From an uncultured Oscillospiraceae bacterium (GTDB lineage Bacteria > Bacillota > Clostridia > Oscillospirales > Acutalibacteraceae): a stretch of DNA of 44,315 nucleotides. The notes beneath the pieces are model-generated. The model made no database searches, was not told the origin of the DNA, and saw only the letters and a program-made list of their open reading frames with translations. The DNA is taken from NCBI GenBank assembly GCA_900549055.1, contig URNB01000007.1, positions 1 to 44,315 of the forward strand, in the 5' to 3' direction. Positions 24,691-33,331 of this stretch are shown here, one piece after another (the stretch's first letter is position 1; each line of letters opens with the position of its first letter). A program made the position numbers and the translations under genes.

Positions 24691-26913
24691 ATGTTATCTG
24701 CTTTAAATAAAAGGCTTGTCCGCCGAATGCGGGCGGGAATTGCGCTGATTTTAATTTTCTGCCTTGCCGGATGCGGCAAAAAGACCGCGGTGAAAGAATA
24801 TTCCGTTCCCGAAACGCAGGTTGCGGACGGCGGTATTGCCGCTTCAAACGGCAGCTACACCCTCGAATGGGACAGCGAGCGTTCCGTACTGCTTTTAAAG
24901 AATAACGAAAGCGGGCATATATGGTCAACCGTACCGTATAATTACTATTTGAGCGGCGGAACAAGCGTAAACCTCAATTCACCGCTGTTTATTGAGTATT
25001 ATACTCCGGAGGACGGATCCATACAGACCGCAAAGGCATATTCGGACTGCATGGGGGAGGGCAATTATTCGGTTGAAAAAATTGATGACGGAATTAAAAT
25101 GACCTTTCACTTTATCGATGCCGAGGCGGATATTTCACTCGAATTTAAATTAAGGGAGGACTCGCTTGCGGTGTCCGTACCCTTTAAGGATATTAAGGAA
25201 AGCGGAAAAACAAAAATAATTTCAATTTCCGTGCTTCCGTATTTCTGCGCCGTGCCGAACGGCAATAATAAGAATTCATATTTGTTTGTTCCGTCGGGCA
25301 GCGGCGCGCTTATGTATACCGATGAAGAAATTCAAAACACCTCGCGCAGCTTTACGGGTGAGGTCTACGGCAGAGACGCGTCGGAAAAGATTCTTGACGA
25401 CACTGCGGACGAAACCGCGCTTACAGTACCTGTTTACGGTGCGGCGGACGGTGAAAACTCACTCTTCGCGATTATAGAGGAGGGCGACGGCTTTGCACGG
25501 ATAAACGCCGAGGCGGGAAGCTTTAAAAACAATTATTCTGCGGTTTATTCTTCGCTTGTACTCCGCGGAAGCGATGAGACCGAAGCCGAGCGCAACAATT
25601 ACACCGATGAAAAGGTTTTTGCGGAGAGCTATGATGAATCCGCGGTCTACACGGTCGGCTTCTACCCGCTTTCGGGAGATAACAGCGGCTATAACGGAAT
25701 GGCGGCGCGCTATAAGAAATATTTATCAGACAGCGGCGCTTTAAAGAATACGGAAAGATCACAGTCGGCATTTCATGTAAATATTTTGGGCGGGGCAATG
25801 TCCAAAAAATTCTTTATGGGCTTTCCTTATACAACGCTTACAAAGGCGTCCGATTTTTCCGATGCCGAGGAAATTATAAAGGAGCTTGCGACCGAAACCG
25901 GGAAAACGCCTGCGGTAACGCTTACAGGCTTCGGGCAAACGGGCGTAGACGCCGGTAAAATAGCGGGAGGCTTTTCGTTCCCCGAAAGGCTCGGCGGTAA
26001 AAAAGGATATTCGGCTCTTGAAAAATATTGTGACGATAACAAAATAGATTTATATGTGGATTACGAAACGGTTCGTTTCAAAAGCTCGGGCGGCGGGGTG
26101 AATAAAAGCTTTGACACGGCAAAAACTCCCGGCAGGCAGGCGGCGGCGTTTTATACTCTCGGCACAGGGCTCAGGGCCCCGAATGAAAGCGGCGCTAAAA
26201 TAAGGCTTTTAAAGCGCTCGGCGCTTGATAATATAACCGATAAGCTTATAGATCACTCAAAGAATTACAAATCGGGAATTTCGCTTGCCGCGCTGTCCTG
26301 CACGGCATATTCGGATTATGCCGAAGCCCGTTATTACCGCAAGGGCACTGTGGCAAAGCAGGTGAGCGAAATATTTGAAAGGATAAATAAAAGCGGTCAT
26401 AAAACGGCGGGAAGCCGCGCCAACGGATATGCGGCGGCAGCGGCAGACACGGTTTACGATACCCCGACGGATAACGGCGGCTATTTGAATCTTGATGTTT
26501 CCGTTCCGTTTTATTCGCTGGTATTCGCCGAAAGCACCGCGCTCTATTCGGAAGCCGTGAATTTGGCGGATGATTCGGAGGATTTAATCTTAAAATCCGT
26601 CGAGGCGGGAGTACTTCCCTCGTTTACCTTTATTTCGGAGTATTCCGATGAGCTTGCGAACTCTTCGTTCCCGGGCTTTTACGGTACGCTTTTTAAGGAT
26701 CAAAAGGAAAAGGCGACGGGCATAATTTCAAGGCTTTCCGAAATTTCGCGCGTTGCCGCAGAGCAGTATCCGGTGAGCCACGAAATTATAGCCGACGGCG
26801 TGAGTAAAACGGTATTTTCGTCGGGGGCGGAGGTTTTTGTGAACCGCACGGAAAATCCCGTGACGCTCGGCGGCGTTACGGTTGACGCAATGAGCTTTTC
26901 TTTGGCACAGTAA
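24691..26913 (+). CDS. DUF5696 family lipoprotein
   Basis: A 740-residue exported lipoprotein: signal peptide with lipobox LAGC (Cys near residue 28), so it should be tethered to the outer face of the membrane. The N-terminal half is beta-rich (YTLEWDSERSVLLLKNNESG, SLEFKLREDSLAVSVPF). The second half has an alternating alpha/beta pattern (GKTPAVTLTGFGQTG, DNKIDLYVDYETV) that could be a TIM-barrel-like fold. I assign it to DUF5696 from its overall layout and its place beside a YIP1 protein and CUT1 permeases. Activity is unknown; a carbohydrate-active role is an inference from context and fold pattern only. Confidence 0.7.
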   Translation: MLSALNKRLVRRMRAGIALILIFCLAGCGKKTAVKEYSVPETQVADGGIAASNGSYTLEWDSERSVLLLKNNESGHIWSTVPYNYYLSGGTSVNLNSPLFIEYYTPEDGSIQTAKAYSDCMGEGNYSVEKIDDGIKMTFHFIDAEADISLEFKLREDSLAVSVPFKDIKESGKTKIISISVLPYFCAVPNGNNKNSYLFVPSGSGALMYTDEEIQNTSRSFTGEVYGRDASEKILDDTADETALTVPVYGAADGENSLFAIIEEGDGFARINAEAGSFKNNYSAVYSSLVLRGSDETEAERNNYTDEKVFAESYDESAVYTVGFYPLSGDNSGYNGMAARYKKYLSDSGALKNTERSQSAFHVNILGGAMSKKFFMGFPYTTLTKASDFSDAEEIIKELATETGKTPAVTLTGFGQTGVDAGKIAGGFSFPERLGGKKGYSALEKYCDDNKIDLYVDYETVRFKSSGGGVNKSFDTAKTPGRQAAAFYTLGTGLRAPNESGAKIRLLKRSALDNITDKLIDHSKNYKSGISLAALSCTAYSDYAEARYYRKGTVAKQVSEIFERINKSGHKTAGSRANGYAAAAADTVYDTPTDNGGYLNLDVSVPFYSLVFAESTALYSEAVNLADDSEDLILKSVEAGVLPSFTFISEYSDELANSSFPGFYGTLFKDQKEKATGIISRLSEISRVAAEQYPVSHEIIADGVSKTVFSSGAEVFVNRTENPVTLGGVTVDAMSFSLAQ

Positions 26914-26927
26914 GGAGTTTTTTCACT

Positions 26928-27839
26928 ATGAAAAACAAAAGAAAGGGAATAGAGGCAATAAAGCGGCGCTACGGAATAGCGTTCGTCGCTCCCTGGGTAT
27001 TCGGGGTCATAGTATTTGTCGCGGTTCCGATTATTACGACGGTTTTATATTCCTTGAGCATTGTCACTGTAGGAAGCAGCGGCCCGGAGATGAAGTTCGT
27101 CGGATTTTCAAATTATTACAGGCTGCTTTTCAAAAATACGGTTTATGTCGACAGATTGGCGGCGTCTCTCTCAAGTGTTTTCACATCTCTGCCCATAATA
27201 GTTTCCCTCTCGCTTATATTGGCGATAATTCTTAATCAGAATTTCAAGGGCAGAATGATAATGCGCTCGATATTCTTTTTGCCGGTAATAATCTCATCGG
27301 GCGTTGTAATGTATGTTTTAAACGGCGGGGGCGGCAGCAGCGCCGCTACCATATCGTCGGCGCTGGGAGACGGTGCGTCGGCGGGAGCATATGTCACGCC
27401 GATAGATTTTTCGGGACTGCTTGCAAGGCTTAATTTCCCGAGTGATGTAAACAATCTGCTGATGGGCTACCTTTCGGACACCTTTAACCTCATATGGAGC
27501 TGCGGCGTGCAGATAGTGCTTTATATTGCGGGGCTGCAAACCGTTCCCGTCCAGCTTTACGAGGTGGGCAGGGTAGAAGGCGCTACGGCGTGGGAAAGCT
27601 TTTGGTACATAACCTTCCCGATGCTCGGCAGAGTAACCCTGCTTGTGGTCTTCTATACCATGGTGGAGCTTTTTGTGGAAAACAGCGAGCTGGTTGATTC
27701 GGCGCTGCAGGATATGCGCTGGCATACTATATACGACTCCACCTCCGCGCAGCTCTGGATATATTTTATCTGTGTGGGAATAATCATCGGAATTGTAATG
27801 CTGCTTTACAATAAGCTGCTTTTGAAGCGCTGGAATTAG
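26928..27839 (+). CDS. Sugar ABC transporter permease, second system, MalF type
   Basis: A 303-residue membrane protein with six helices (helix 1 IAFVAPWVFGVIVFVAVPII). The EAA loop reads EVGRVEGATAWESFWYITFP near 205-225. A Gly/Ser/Ala-rich extracytoplasmic loop (NGGGGSSAATISSALGDGAS) is longer than in the first permease pair. It should pair with the next gene. Two separate permease pairs in one operon imply two substrates, or one substrate handled by two binding proteins. Confidence 0.9.
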   Translation: MKNKRKGIEAIKRRYGIAFVAPWVFGVIVFVAVPIITTVLYSLSIVTVGSSGPEMKFVGFSNYYRLLFKNTVYVDRLAASLSSVFTSLPIIVSLSLILAIILNQNFKGRMIMRSIFFLPVIISSGVVMYVLNGGGGSSAATISSALGDGASAGAYVTPIDFSGLLARLNFPSDVNNLLMGYLSDTFNLIWSCGVQIVLYIAGLQTVPVQLYEVGRVEGATAWESFWYITFPMLGRVTLLVVFYTMVELFVENSELVDSALQDMRWHTIYDSTSAQLWIYFICVGIIIGIVMLLYNKLLLKRWN

Positions 27840-27850
27840 GGGGTGACGGT

Positions 27851-28798
27851 GTGAAATTACAAAAAAAGCCCTCGTTTTATAAAAATGCGGCGGTTTCTGT
27901 ATGCAGGTTTGTTTTTCTCATAGCCTTTGCCTACATATTGCTTTACCCGGTGTTTTATATGCTGAGCAATGCGCTGCGGACAACGGCGGATTATATAGAC
28001 CCTTCTGTTGTGTGGGTGCCGAAAAATATTACAATGAAGAATTTTTCCGACGCATTCAAGGCAATGGATTATTTGAAATCCCTTACCAATACCTTAATAT
28101 ACGAAATGGTGAGCGCCTTGATTGAGGTTTTCGTCTGCGCGGTGTACGCCTACGGGCTTTCGAGATTCAAGTTCAGATTTCAAAAGGCGCTTGTGTTTGT
28201 GCTGGTGCTTACAATACTCCTGCCCGATGTAATGCTTATGCTGCCGCGCATGATAAACTTCAAGCAGCTGGATTTCCTAGGTATTTTAGGGCTTTTAAAC
28301 CGCCTGACCGGTAAGGATCTGAGGCTTAATATTCTCGGAACGCCGTTTACCTTTTACCTGCCGTCACTTTTTGGGGTGGGGCTGAAATCGGGTATTTTCA
28401 TCTTCATTTACATGCAGTTCTTCGGGGGGCTTCCGCGCGAGCTTGAAGAGGCGGCGTATATTGACGGCTCGGGGCCGCTCAGAACCTTTTTGACTATAAT
28501 CATCCCGTCGGCCGGGGTCGCATTTCTAACCGTTCTTATATTCTCGGTAATATGGCATTGGAACGATTATTACCTCGCAATGATGTATAACCTGGATAAC
28601 AAGACACTTGCGGTAGTGGTGCACAGTATTAAGGATCAGGTTTTTCTGACCTTCGGAGAAGCGAACGGCGCAAGCTCCTTGATTTTCGGAGTTCCGCCCG
28701 CCGCGTGCCTTTTGTTTATAATTCCGCCGGTTGCGGTTTATATAATTCTCCAGCGCAAATTCATGCAGAGTATCGACAGCGTCGGCATAGTCGGCTAA
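27851..28798 (+). CDS. Sugar ABC transporter permease, second system, MalG type
   Basis: A 315-residue membrane protein starting at GTG (GGGGGTG just upstream). Six predicted helices; EAA loop EEAAYIDGSGPLRTFLTIIIP near 198-218. The C-terminus FMQSIDSVGIVG resembles other MalG-type permeases. It is followed after 23 nt by the lipoprotein binding protein of the same system. Confidence 0.92.
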   Translation: MKLQKKPSFYKNAAVSVCRFVFLIAFAYILLYPVFYMLSNALRTTADYIDPSVVWVPKNITMKNFSDAFKAMDYLKSLTNTLIYEMVSALIEVFVCAVYAYGLSRFKFRFQKALVFVLVLTILLPDVMLMLPRMINFKQLDFLGILGLLNRLTGKDLRLNILGTPFTFYLPSLFGVGLKSGIFIFIYMQFFGGLPRELEEAAYIDGSGPLRTFLTIIIPSAGVAFLTVLIFSVIWHWNDYYLAMMYNLDNKTLAVVVHSIKDQVFLTFGEANGASSLIFGVPPAACLLFIIPPVAVYIILQRKFMQSIDSVGIVG

Positions 28799-28821
28799 TA
28801 AATAAAGAAAGGAAAATCATC

Positions 28822-30264
28822 ATGAAAAAATCATTCTTCTTCCGTTCACAGTGCGTGCTGCTGGCGGCGGCATTGCTCTTGCCGCTTGCGGCGTGCAAAA
28901 GTCAGTCCGAGGCAATTTCGGATGAGTATTCGACCGAGGTGATCGTAACAACCTCCACTATCAAGAAGGGCTCGGATACACAGTCAACCGATTCAAAAAC
29001 GGATTCATCGGGCGGCGGCTCATCTCAAAACGGCACAGGCTCTGCGAGCTCGGGCAATTCCGGAAATTCGGGCAAGACCACATCCATTTCGCGCGATCAG
29101 TTTATTGCTCAAATGCCCGCGAAGCTTAAGGGCAAGACCCTTACCTATATGTATTGGAACGACCCGATGAAGCAGATGGACGGGGAGGCTATAAAGGCGT
29201 TTGAAAAGGCAAGCGGCTGCAAGGTTAAGTGCGAGATTGTGTCCTATGACGGCTTTCAGGAAACGCTCAGCGCCAGAATAAGCTCGGGCAAAGCACCCGA
29301 TCTTGTCCGCCTGCTCGGAAATGTCAGCTGGCAGATAACCGCGCTTCAGCCGATAGCCAACAGCGGCTACAATTTTAACGACACCGCGTGGGATTCGCAG
29401 CTTATGAAGGATTATACCTTTAACGGCAAGTGCTACGCCGTAAATCTTAACGACAGCGCTATTTCGGATGTTTCGGTCATCTATTACAACAAAAAGGCGC
29501 TGCAGGACGCCGAAATGGAGGATCCGTATCAAATCTGGAAGAAAAACCCGAAGGCATGGACATGGGAAAAATTCTGGTCTATGTGCGAGCAGTTTGTAAA
29601 CGCAAACAAAAATAAATCGGGCTATTCCGGCGCAACCTTTGAGTACGGAGATTCGTATGTCCGTGCAATGGGCGGCTATATAATCAATTACAATTCGAGC
29701 ACCGGAAAATTTGTAAACGGCTCAAAGCTCAACAGCACTATCTCCTCCTGGCAGACCACACTGCAGATGCAGGAAAAGGGCTTGCTGCTTGAAAACCACA
29801 GCGAGCAGTCGTTCGATCAGGGTAAGACTCTGTTCTTCCTGTCCGGCCCCTTCTCGGCACGCGCAAAGGATAACAGACAGTCGGCTTTAAAGAGCAGAAA
29901 CCGCTTGGGCGTTGTACCCATGCCGACCGATTCAAAATATCAGGTCATGTACGAATACACCGCCTTCGGCATCCCCGAGGGCTCAAAGAACGCGGCGCTC
30001 GTTCCTTACTATCTGCGCTATGTGCTTGATAAAAAGAGCTACGATATGAATTCGGTTTACTGCAGCAGCGAGGCGAAAGAGGTTATTGATTACGCCTGCT
30101 CGATTAAAAACCGTACCTACGCTTATTCCGCGGGAGCGGGCAGCGTTGTGACCGCGCTTAAAAAGGCAGGCTCCGCGCAGGTCAAGGCAACGCTTGACTC
30201 GCATTCCGCCGCAATGGATGAATTTATTGAGGCTGAAAACAAGAGAGTCAGCAATTTCGGCTGA
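28822..30264 (+). CDS. Extracellular sugar-binding lipoprotein
   Basis: A 480-residue lipoprotein: signal peptide with lipobox LAAC at about residue 25, then a long Ser/Thr/Gly-rich linker (to about residue 90) and a family 1 solute-binding fold (LTYMYWNDPMKQMDG, GKAPDLVRLLG, FFLSGPFSARA, YEYTAFGIPEGSKN). It would deliver ligand to the permease pair just upstream. The start ATG at 28822 was chosen because the signal peptide begins there and AAAGGAAAA lies upstream; a longer in-frame extension back into the permease gene is spurious. Confidence 0.9.
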   Translation: MKKSFFFRSQCVLLAAALLLPLAACKSQSEAISDEYSTEVIVTTSTIKKGSDTQSTDSKTDSSGGGSSQNGTGSASSGNSGNSGKTTSISRDQFIAQMPAKLKGKTLTYMYWNDPMKQMDGEAIKAFEKASGCKVKCEIVSYDGFQETLSARISSGKAPDLVRLLGNVSWQITALQPIANSGYNFNDTAWDSQLMKDYTFNGKCYAVNLNDSAISDVSVIYYNKKALQDAEMEDPYQIWKKNPKAWTWEKFWSMCEQFVNANKNKSGYSGATFEYGDSYVRAMGGYIINYNSSTGKFVNGSKLNSTISSWQTTLQMQEKGLLLENHSEQSFDQGKTLFFLSGPFSARAKDNRQSALKSRNRLGVVPMPTDSKYQVMYEYTAFGIPEGSKNAALVPYYLRYVLDKKSYDMNSVYCSSEAKEVIDYACSIKNRTYAYSAGAGSVVTALKKAGSAQVKATLDSHSAAMDEFIEAENKRVSNFG

Positions 30265-30288
30265 TTATGCCGCTGAAAGGACAGAAAT

Positions 30289-31905
30289 ATGAAAAGAATA
30301 TTGACGGTATTATTAACGGCAGTATTGATTTTTTCGCTTTCCGCCTGCGGAAAGGATAAGGGCAGCACCGATAATAGCAAGGGCGGAACGAGCGATACCG
30401 ATGTGACCTCATCGGAGATAATATCGACCGGCAGCTCATCGACCGATACCTCCTCTGCCGAGAGCACAACCTCCGTTTCATCGGGGAGCGGCAAAACGGT
30501 AAGCTATGTCACCTCCGAAATAACCGTGAAGAAGCCGAACCCGAATATTCCCGCGAATACCGACCGCTCATGGCATGAAAACCCGGCGGGGCTTTGCTTC
30601 CCGGTTACGGGTACGCTTGATAACGAGGCGGATGAAATGCGTTCAAAAATACTTTCTTCAAACGGCAGCGGCGTTAAGATCACCGGAACTACCTACTATG
30701 TTTCGGAAAAGGGCGATGATTCAAACGACGGTAAAAGCCCGAAGACCGCGTGGGCTACCCCCGCGGGAGCAGAGGTACACAACGCCTCCCTTAAAAGCGG
30801 CGACGCGGTGCTGTTTGAGCGCGGCGGAGTTTTCAGGGGAAGCATGAAGCTTGCAAGCGGCGTATATTACGGCGCCTACGGCACGGGCGACAGACCCTGC
30901 ATTTACGGCTCTGCACGCAATTTTGCTGACGCTGTCTTTACAAGCGACGGCAAGAACGTTTGGAGACTCAGGGAAATGTTCGCAGGCGATGTGGGAATAA
31001 TCGTATTCAACCACGGCGAGGCGGTGGGCAACCGTGTTTCCTCAAGGGCGGAGCTTAAAAGCAATTACGACTTTTTCTGTGACACAAGCGATAAAAACCG
31101 CGTTTACCTCTATTTTGAGGAGGATCCGTCCAAGGTGTTCATAAGCATCGAAATCGGTGCGGACAGCGTTCTCTTCCGCTTTGACGGGCAGAAAAACATA
31201 ACTATCGAAAATCTGACCTTCAAATATACCGGCGGTCATGCGGTGCGCGGCTCAAACACCGAGAACATAACCGTGAGGAACTGCGAAATAGGCTATGTCG
31301 GCGGCTCGTATCTTGACGGCTACGGCGACGGAAAGGTTCGCTACGGAAACGGAATCGAGCTTATGAGCAACAGCAAAAACACATTGCTCGAAAACAACTG
31401 GATATATCAGATATACGACAGCGGAATAACCCATCAGGGCGACAACTGCGTTGTTGAAAACTTCACGGCAAAAAACAATCTTATAGAATTCTGCGGCATG
31501 GGCGCTATTGAGTATTGGCACACAAAGGGCGCGGTTATCAAAAGCGTGCTTTATGAAGGCAATATGCTGCGTTTTGCGGGCTACGGCTTCGGCGGACTTC
31601 AGCGACCCGATAAGAACATGAGCGCCGCAATACAGAGCAACGCAAAGCCGACAGGCTCGAACTATAATTACGCCGAAAGCTTTATTATAAGGAATAATAT
31701 TTTCGAGCTCAGCACATATCAGCTTGTAAATGCGGCGTCCGCTGCGGGCACTCCGCCCACATTGGACGGCAACACATATATACAGGTGGACGGCAGATGG
31801 CTCGGCTATTACGGCAAGAACACCAATATACGCTTTAACAAAAGCTCGGAGCTTATAATTAAAAATACCTGGAACGACGCTTCGGCAAAGCTTGCTTTTG
31901 CATGA
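30289..31905 (+). CDS. Right-handed parallel beta-helix lipoprotein
   Basis: A 538-residue lipoprotein: lipobox LSAC near residue 20, a Ser/Thr/Asp-rich linker to about 85, then a domain opening with YYVSEKGDDSNDGKSPKTAW, the usual start of parallel beta-helix carbohydrate-active proteins. Short beta-helix coils follow (NITIENLTFKYTGGHAVRG, NITVRNCEIGYVGGSYL, NTLLENNWIYQIYDSGI). Blocks VRYGNGIELM, YDSGITHQG and GGLQRPDKNM are shared with the next gene. Such folds include pectate lyases, polygalacturonases and epimerases; I cannot assign catalytic residues with confidence, so lyase, hydrolase, epimerase or pure binding all remain open. Confidence 0.8.
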   Translation: MKRILTVLLTAVLIFSLSACGKDKGSTDNSKGGTSDTDVTSSEIISTGSSSTDTSSAESTTSVSSGSGKTVSYVTSEITVKKPNPNIPANTDRSWHENPAGLCFPVTGTLDNEADEMRSKILSSNGSGVKITGTTYYVSEKGDDSNDGKSPKTAWATPAGAEVHNASLKSGDAVLFERGGVFRGSMKLASGVYYGAYGTGDRPCIYGSARNFADAVFTSDGKNVWRLREMFAGDVGIIVFNHGEAVGNRVSSRAELKSNYDFFCDTSDKNRVYLYFEEDPSKVFISIEIGADSVLFRFDGQKNITIENLTFKYTGGHAVRGSNTENITVRNCEIGYVGGSYLDGYGDGKVRYGNGIELMSNSKNTLLENNWIYQIYDSGITHQGDNCVVENFTAKNNLIEFCGMGAIEYWHTKGAVIKSVLYEGNMLRFAGYGFGGLQRPDKNMSAAIQSNAKPTGSNYNYAESFIIRNNIFELSTYQLVNAASAAGTPPTLDGNTYIQVDGRWLGYYGKNTNIRFNKSSELIIKNTWNDASAKLAFA

Positions 31906-31922
31906 TATTTTACGGGGGATAT

Positions 31923-33305
31923 ATGACGGATATAAAGGCAACTAACAGGGATTTATATGTTCCGGCCGCAGAGATAATCAACTCAAGAAAAATTCCCGAG
32001 GCGACAAATAAGCAGGTGGATTCGGAAACCGAAAGGCTGCAAAGCGAAATAGGCGCGCTTCCCGATACGGTGAAGAATGCGGGAGAATGCCGTTATATAT
32101 CGGTATCGGGCAGCCGTGACAATGACGGAAAAACACCCGAAACCGCTTGGGATTCGCTTGAAACGCTTGAAAGAAACCGTGGGGAGCTTAAGGCGGGTAC
32201 TGCCGTTCTTTTCCGCAGAGGAGATATTTTCAGGGGCTGCATAACAGCAGCGGACGGAGTAAACTACGGCGCTTACGGCAGCGGCGAAAAGCCGAGGATA
32301 TACGGCTCTGCAAGGGATTATATAAATGACGGCTGGTACAGGCTCCCTGACGGTCTGTGGACGGTGGACGCGGATTTCCCCGCAGATGTGGGTAACATAA
32401 TCTTCGATAAGGGCAGGGCGGTCGGCATAAAAAAAACAAACCGTGCCGATATCTCTGAGGAATTTGATTTTTGGAGCGATCACAAAAACGGCAACCGCAT
32501 AGTAATCAGGCTGAAGGACGATCCCGTACTTACCTTCAAAAGCATCGAGATAGCGCATAATCTGTGGCTCTTCAGAATGGACTCAGTCAAAAATACGCTG
32601 ATTGAAAATCTGACCTTCTGCTTTTGCGGCGGTCACGGAATAAGGGCGACGGAAGTGCGCGATGTTCGCATAACGGGCTGCGAGTTCTTCTTTATAGGCG
32701 GCTGCTTCCTTACGGAATACAAAAACGGCGATGTGCGCTACGGAAACGCGATCGAGTTTATGCGCGGGTGCAAAAATTCCGTTGTGAAAAATTGCATCGC
32801 CTACCAAATATACGACAGCGGAATAACTCACCAGGGCTACGGCGATTACTGCGCGGAGGATATGGAGTTTACCGGAAATATATTGGAATACTGCGGTATG
32901 GGCTCTGTGGAATACTGGCTCGGTCAGGATTCAAAATGCGTAAACATCACCTACAGCGGCAATATAATGCGCTTCGCGGGCTACGGCTTCGGCGGGCTTC
33001 AGCGCCCCGATAAAAATATGACCGCACACATCCAAAGCAACGGCGCGTGCCTTAATTTTGCTGAGAATTTCGTTATTGAAAATAATATTTTCGAGCTCAG
33101 CACATACGACCTTATAAACGCACAGAGCAGGATGAACACCCTGCCGGTGCTTCGGGGCAATACATACATTCAAAACGAAAACAGGCGGCTCGGCTCTTAT
33201 TCGGGTTATCTTGACTGTATGTTTGACAGTGCGGTGGGCGGAACCGTGAAAAAGCTTTGGCACGATGAGGGAGCAAAAATAAATTCACCCGCTTCATACT
33301 CTTAA
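31923..33305 (+). CDS. Right-handed parallel beta-helix protein, no export signal (paralogue of upstream gene)
   Basis: A 460-residue protein closely related to the preceding one across the whole beta-helix (shared YQIYDSGITHQG, MRFAGYGFGGLQRPDKNM, NNIFELSTY). It starts MTDIKATNRDLYVPAAEI, with neither signal peptide nor lipobox, so it is predicted to be cytoplasmic. The start at 31923 was chosen because GGGGGA lies 5-6 nt upstream; an earlier ATG at 31902 overlapping the upstream stop adds seven residues and still no signal. It probably arose by tandem duplication and then acted on the imported form of the substrate; this is inference. The N-terminal 60 residues are unlike its paralogue. Confidence 0.8.
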   Translation: MTDIKATNRDLYVPAAEIINSRKIPEATNKQVDSETERLQSEIGALPDTVKNAGECRYISVSGSRDNDGKTPETAWDSLETLERNRGELKAGTAVLFRRGDIFRGCITAADGVNYGAYGSGEKPRIYGSARDYINDGWYRLPDGLWTVDADFPADVGNIIFDKGRAVGIKKTNRADISEEFDFWSDHKNGNRIVIRLKDDPVLTFKSIEIAHNLWLFRMDSVKNTLIENLTFCFCGGHGIRATEVRDVRITGCEFFFIGGCFLTEYKNGDVRYGNAIEFMRGCKNSVVKNCIAYQIYDSGITHQGYGDYCAEDMEFTGNILEYCGMGSVEYWLGQDSKCVNITYSGNIMRFAGYGFGGLQRPDKNMTAHIQSNGACLNFAENFVIENNIFELSTYDLINAQSRMNTLPVLRGNTYIQNENRRLGSYSGYLDCMFDSAVGGTVKKLWHDEGAKINSPASYS

Positions 33306-33331
33306 TTTCATGAAAGAAGGGGATTTACGAA

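Noticed and set aside
28705..28821. Upstream extension of the second binding protein
   Set aside because: Overlaps the permease gene in another frame; the signal peptide and ribosome binding site place the start at 28822.
31252..31941. 229-codon minus-strand frame
   Set aside because: Antisense shadow of the beta-helix lipoprotein gene.
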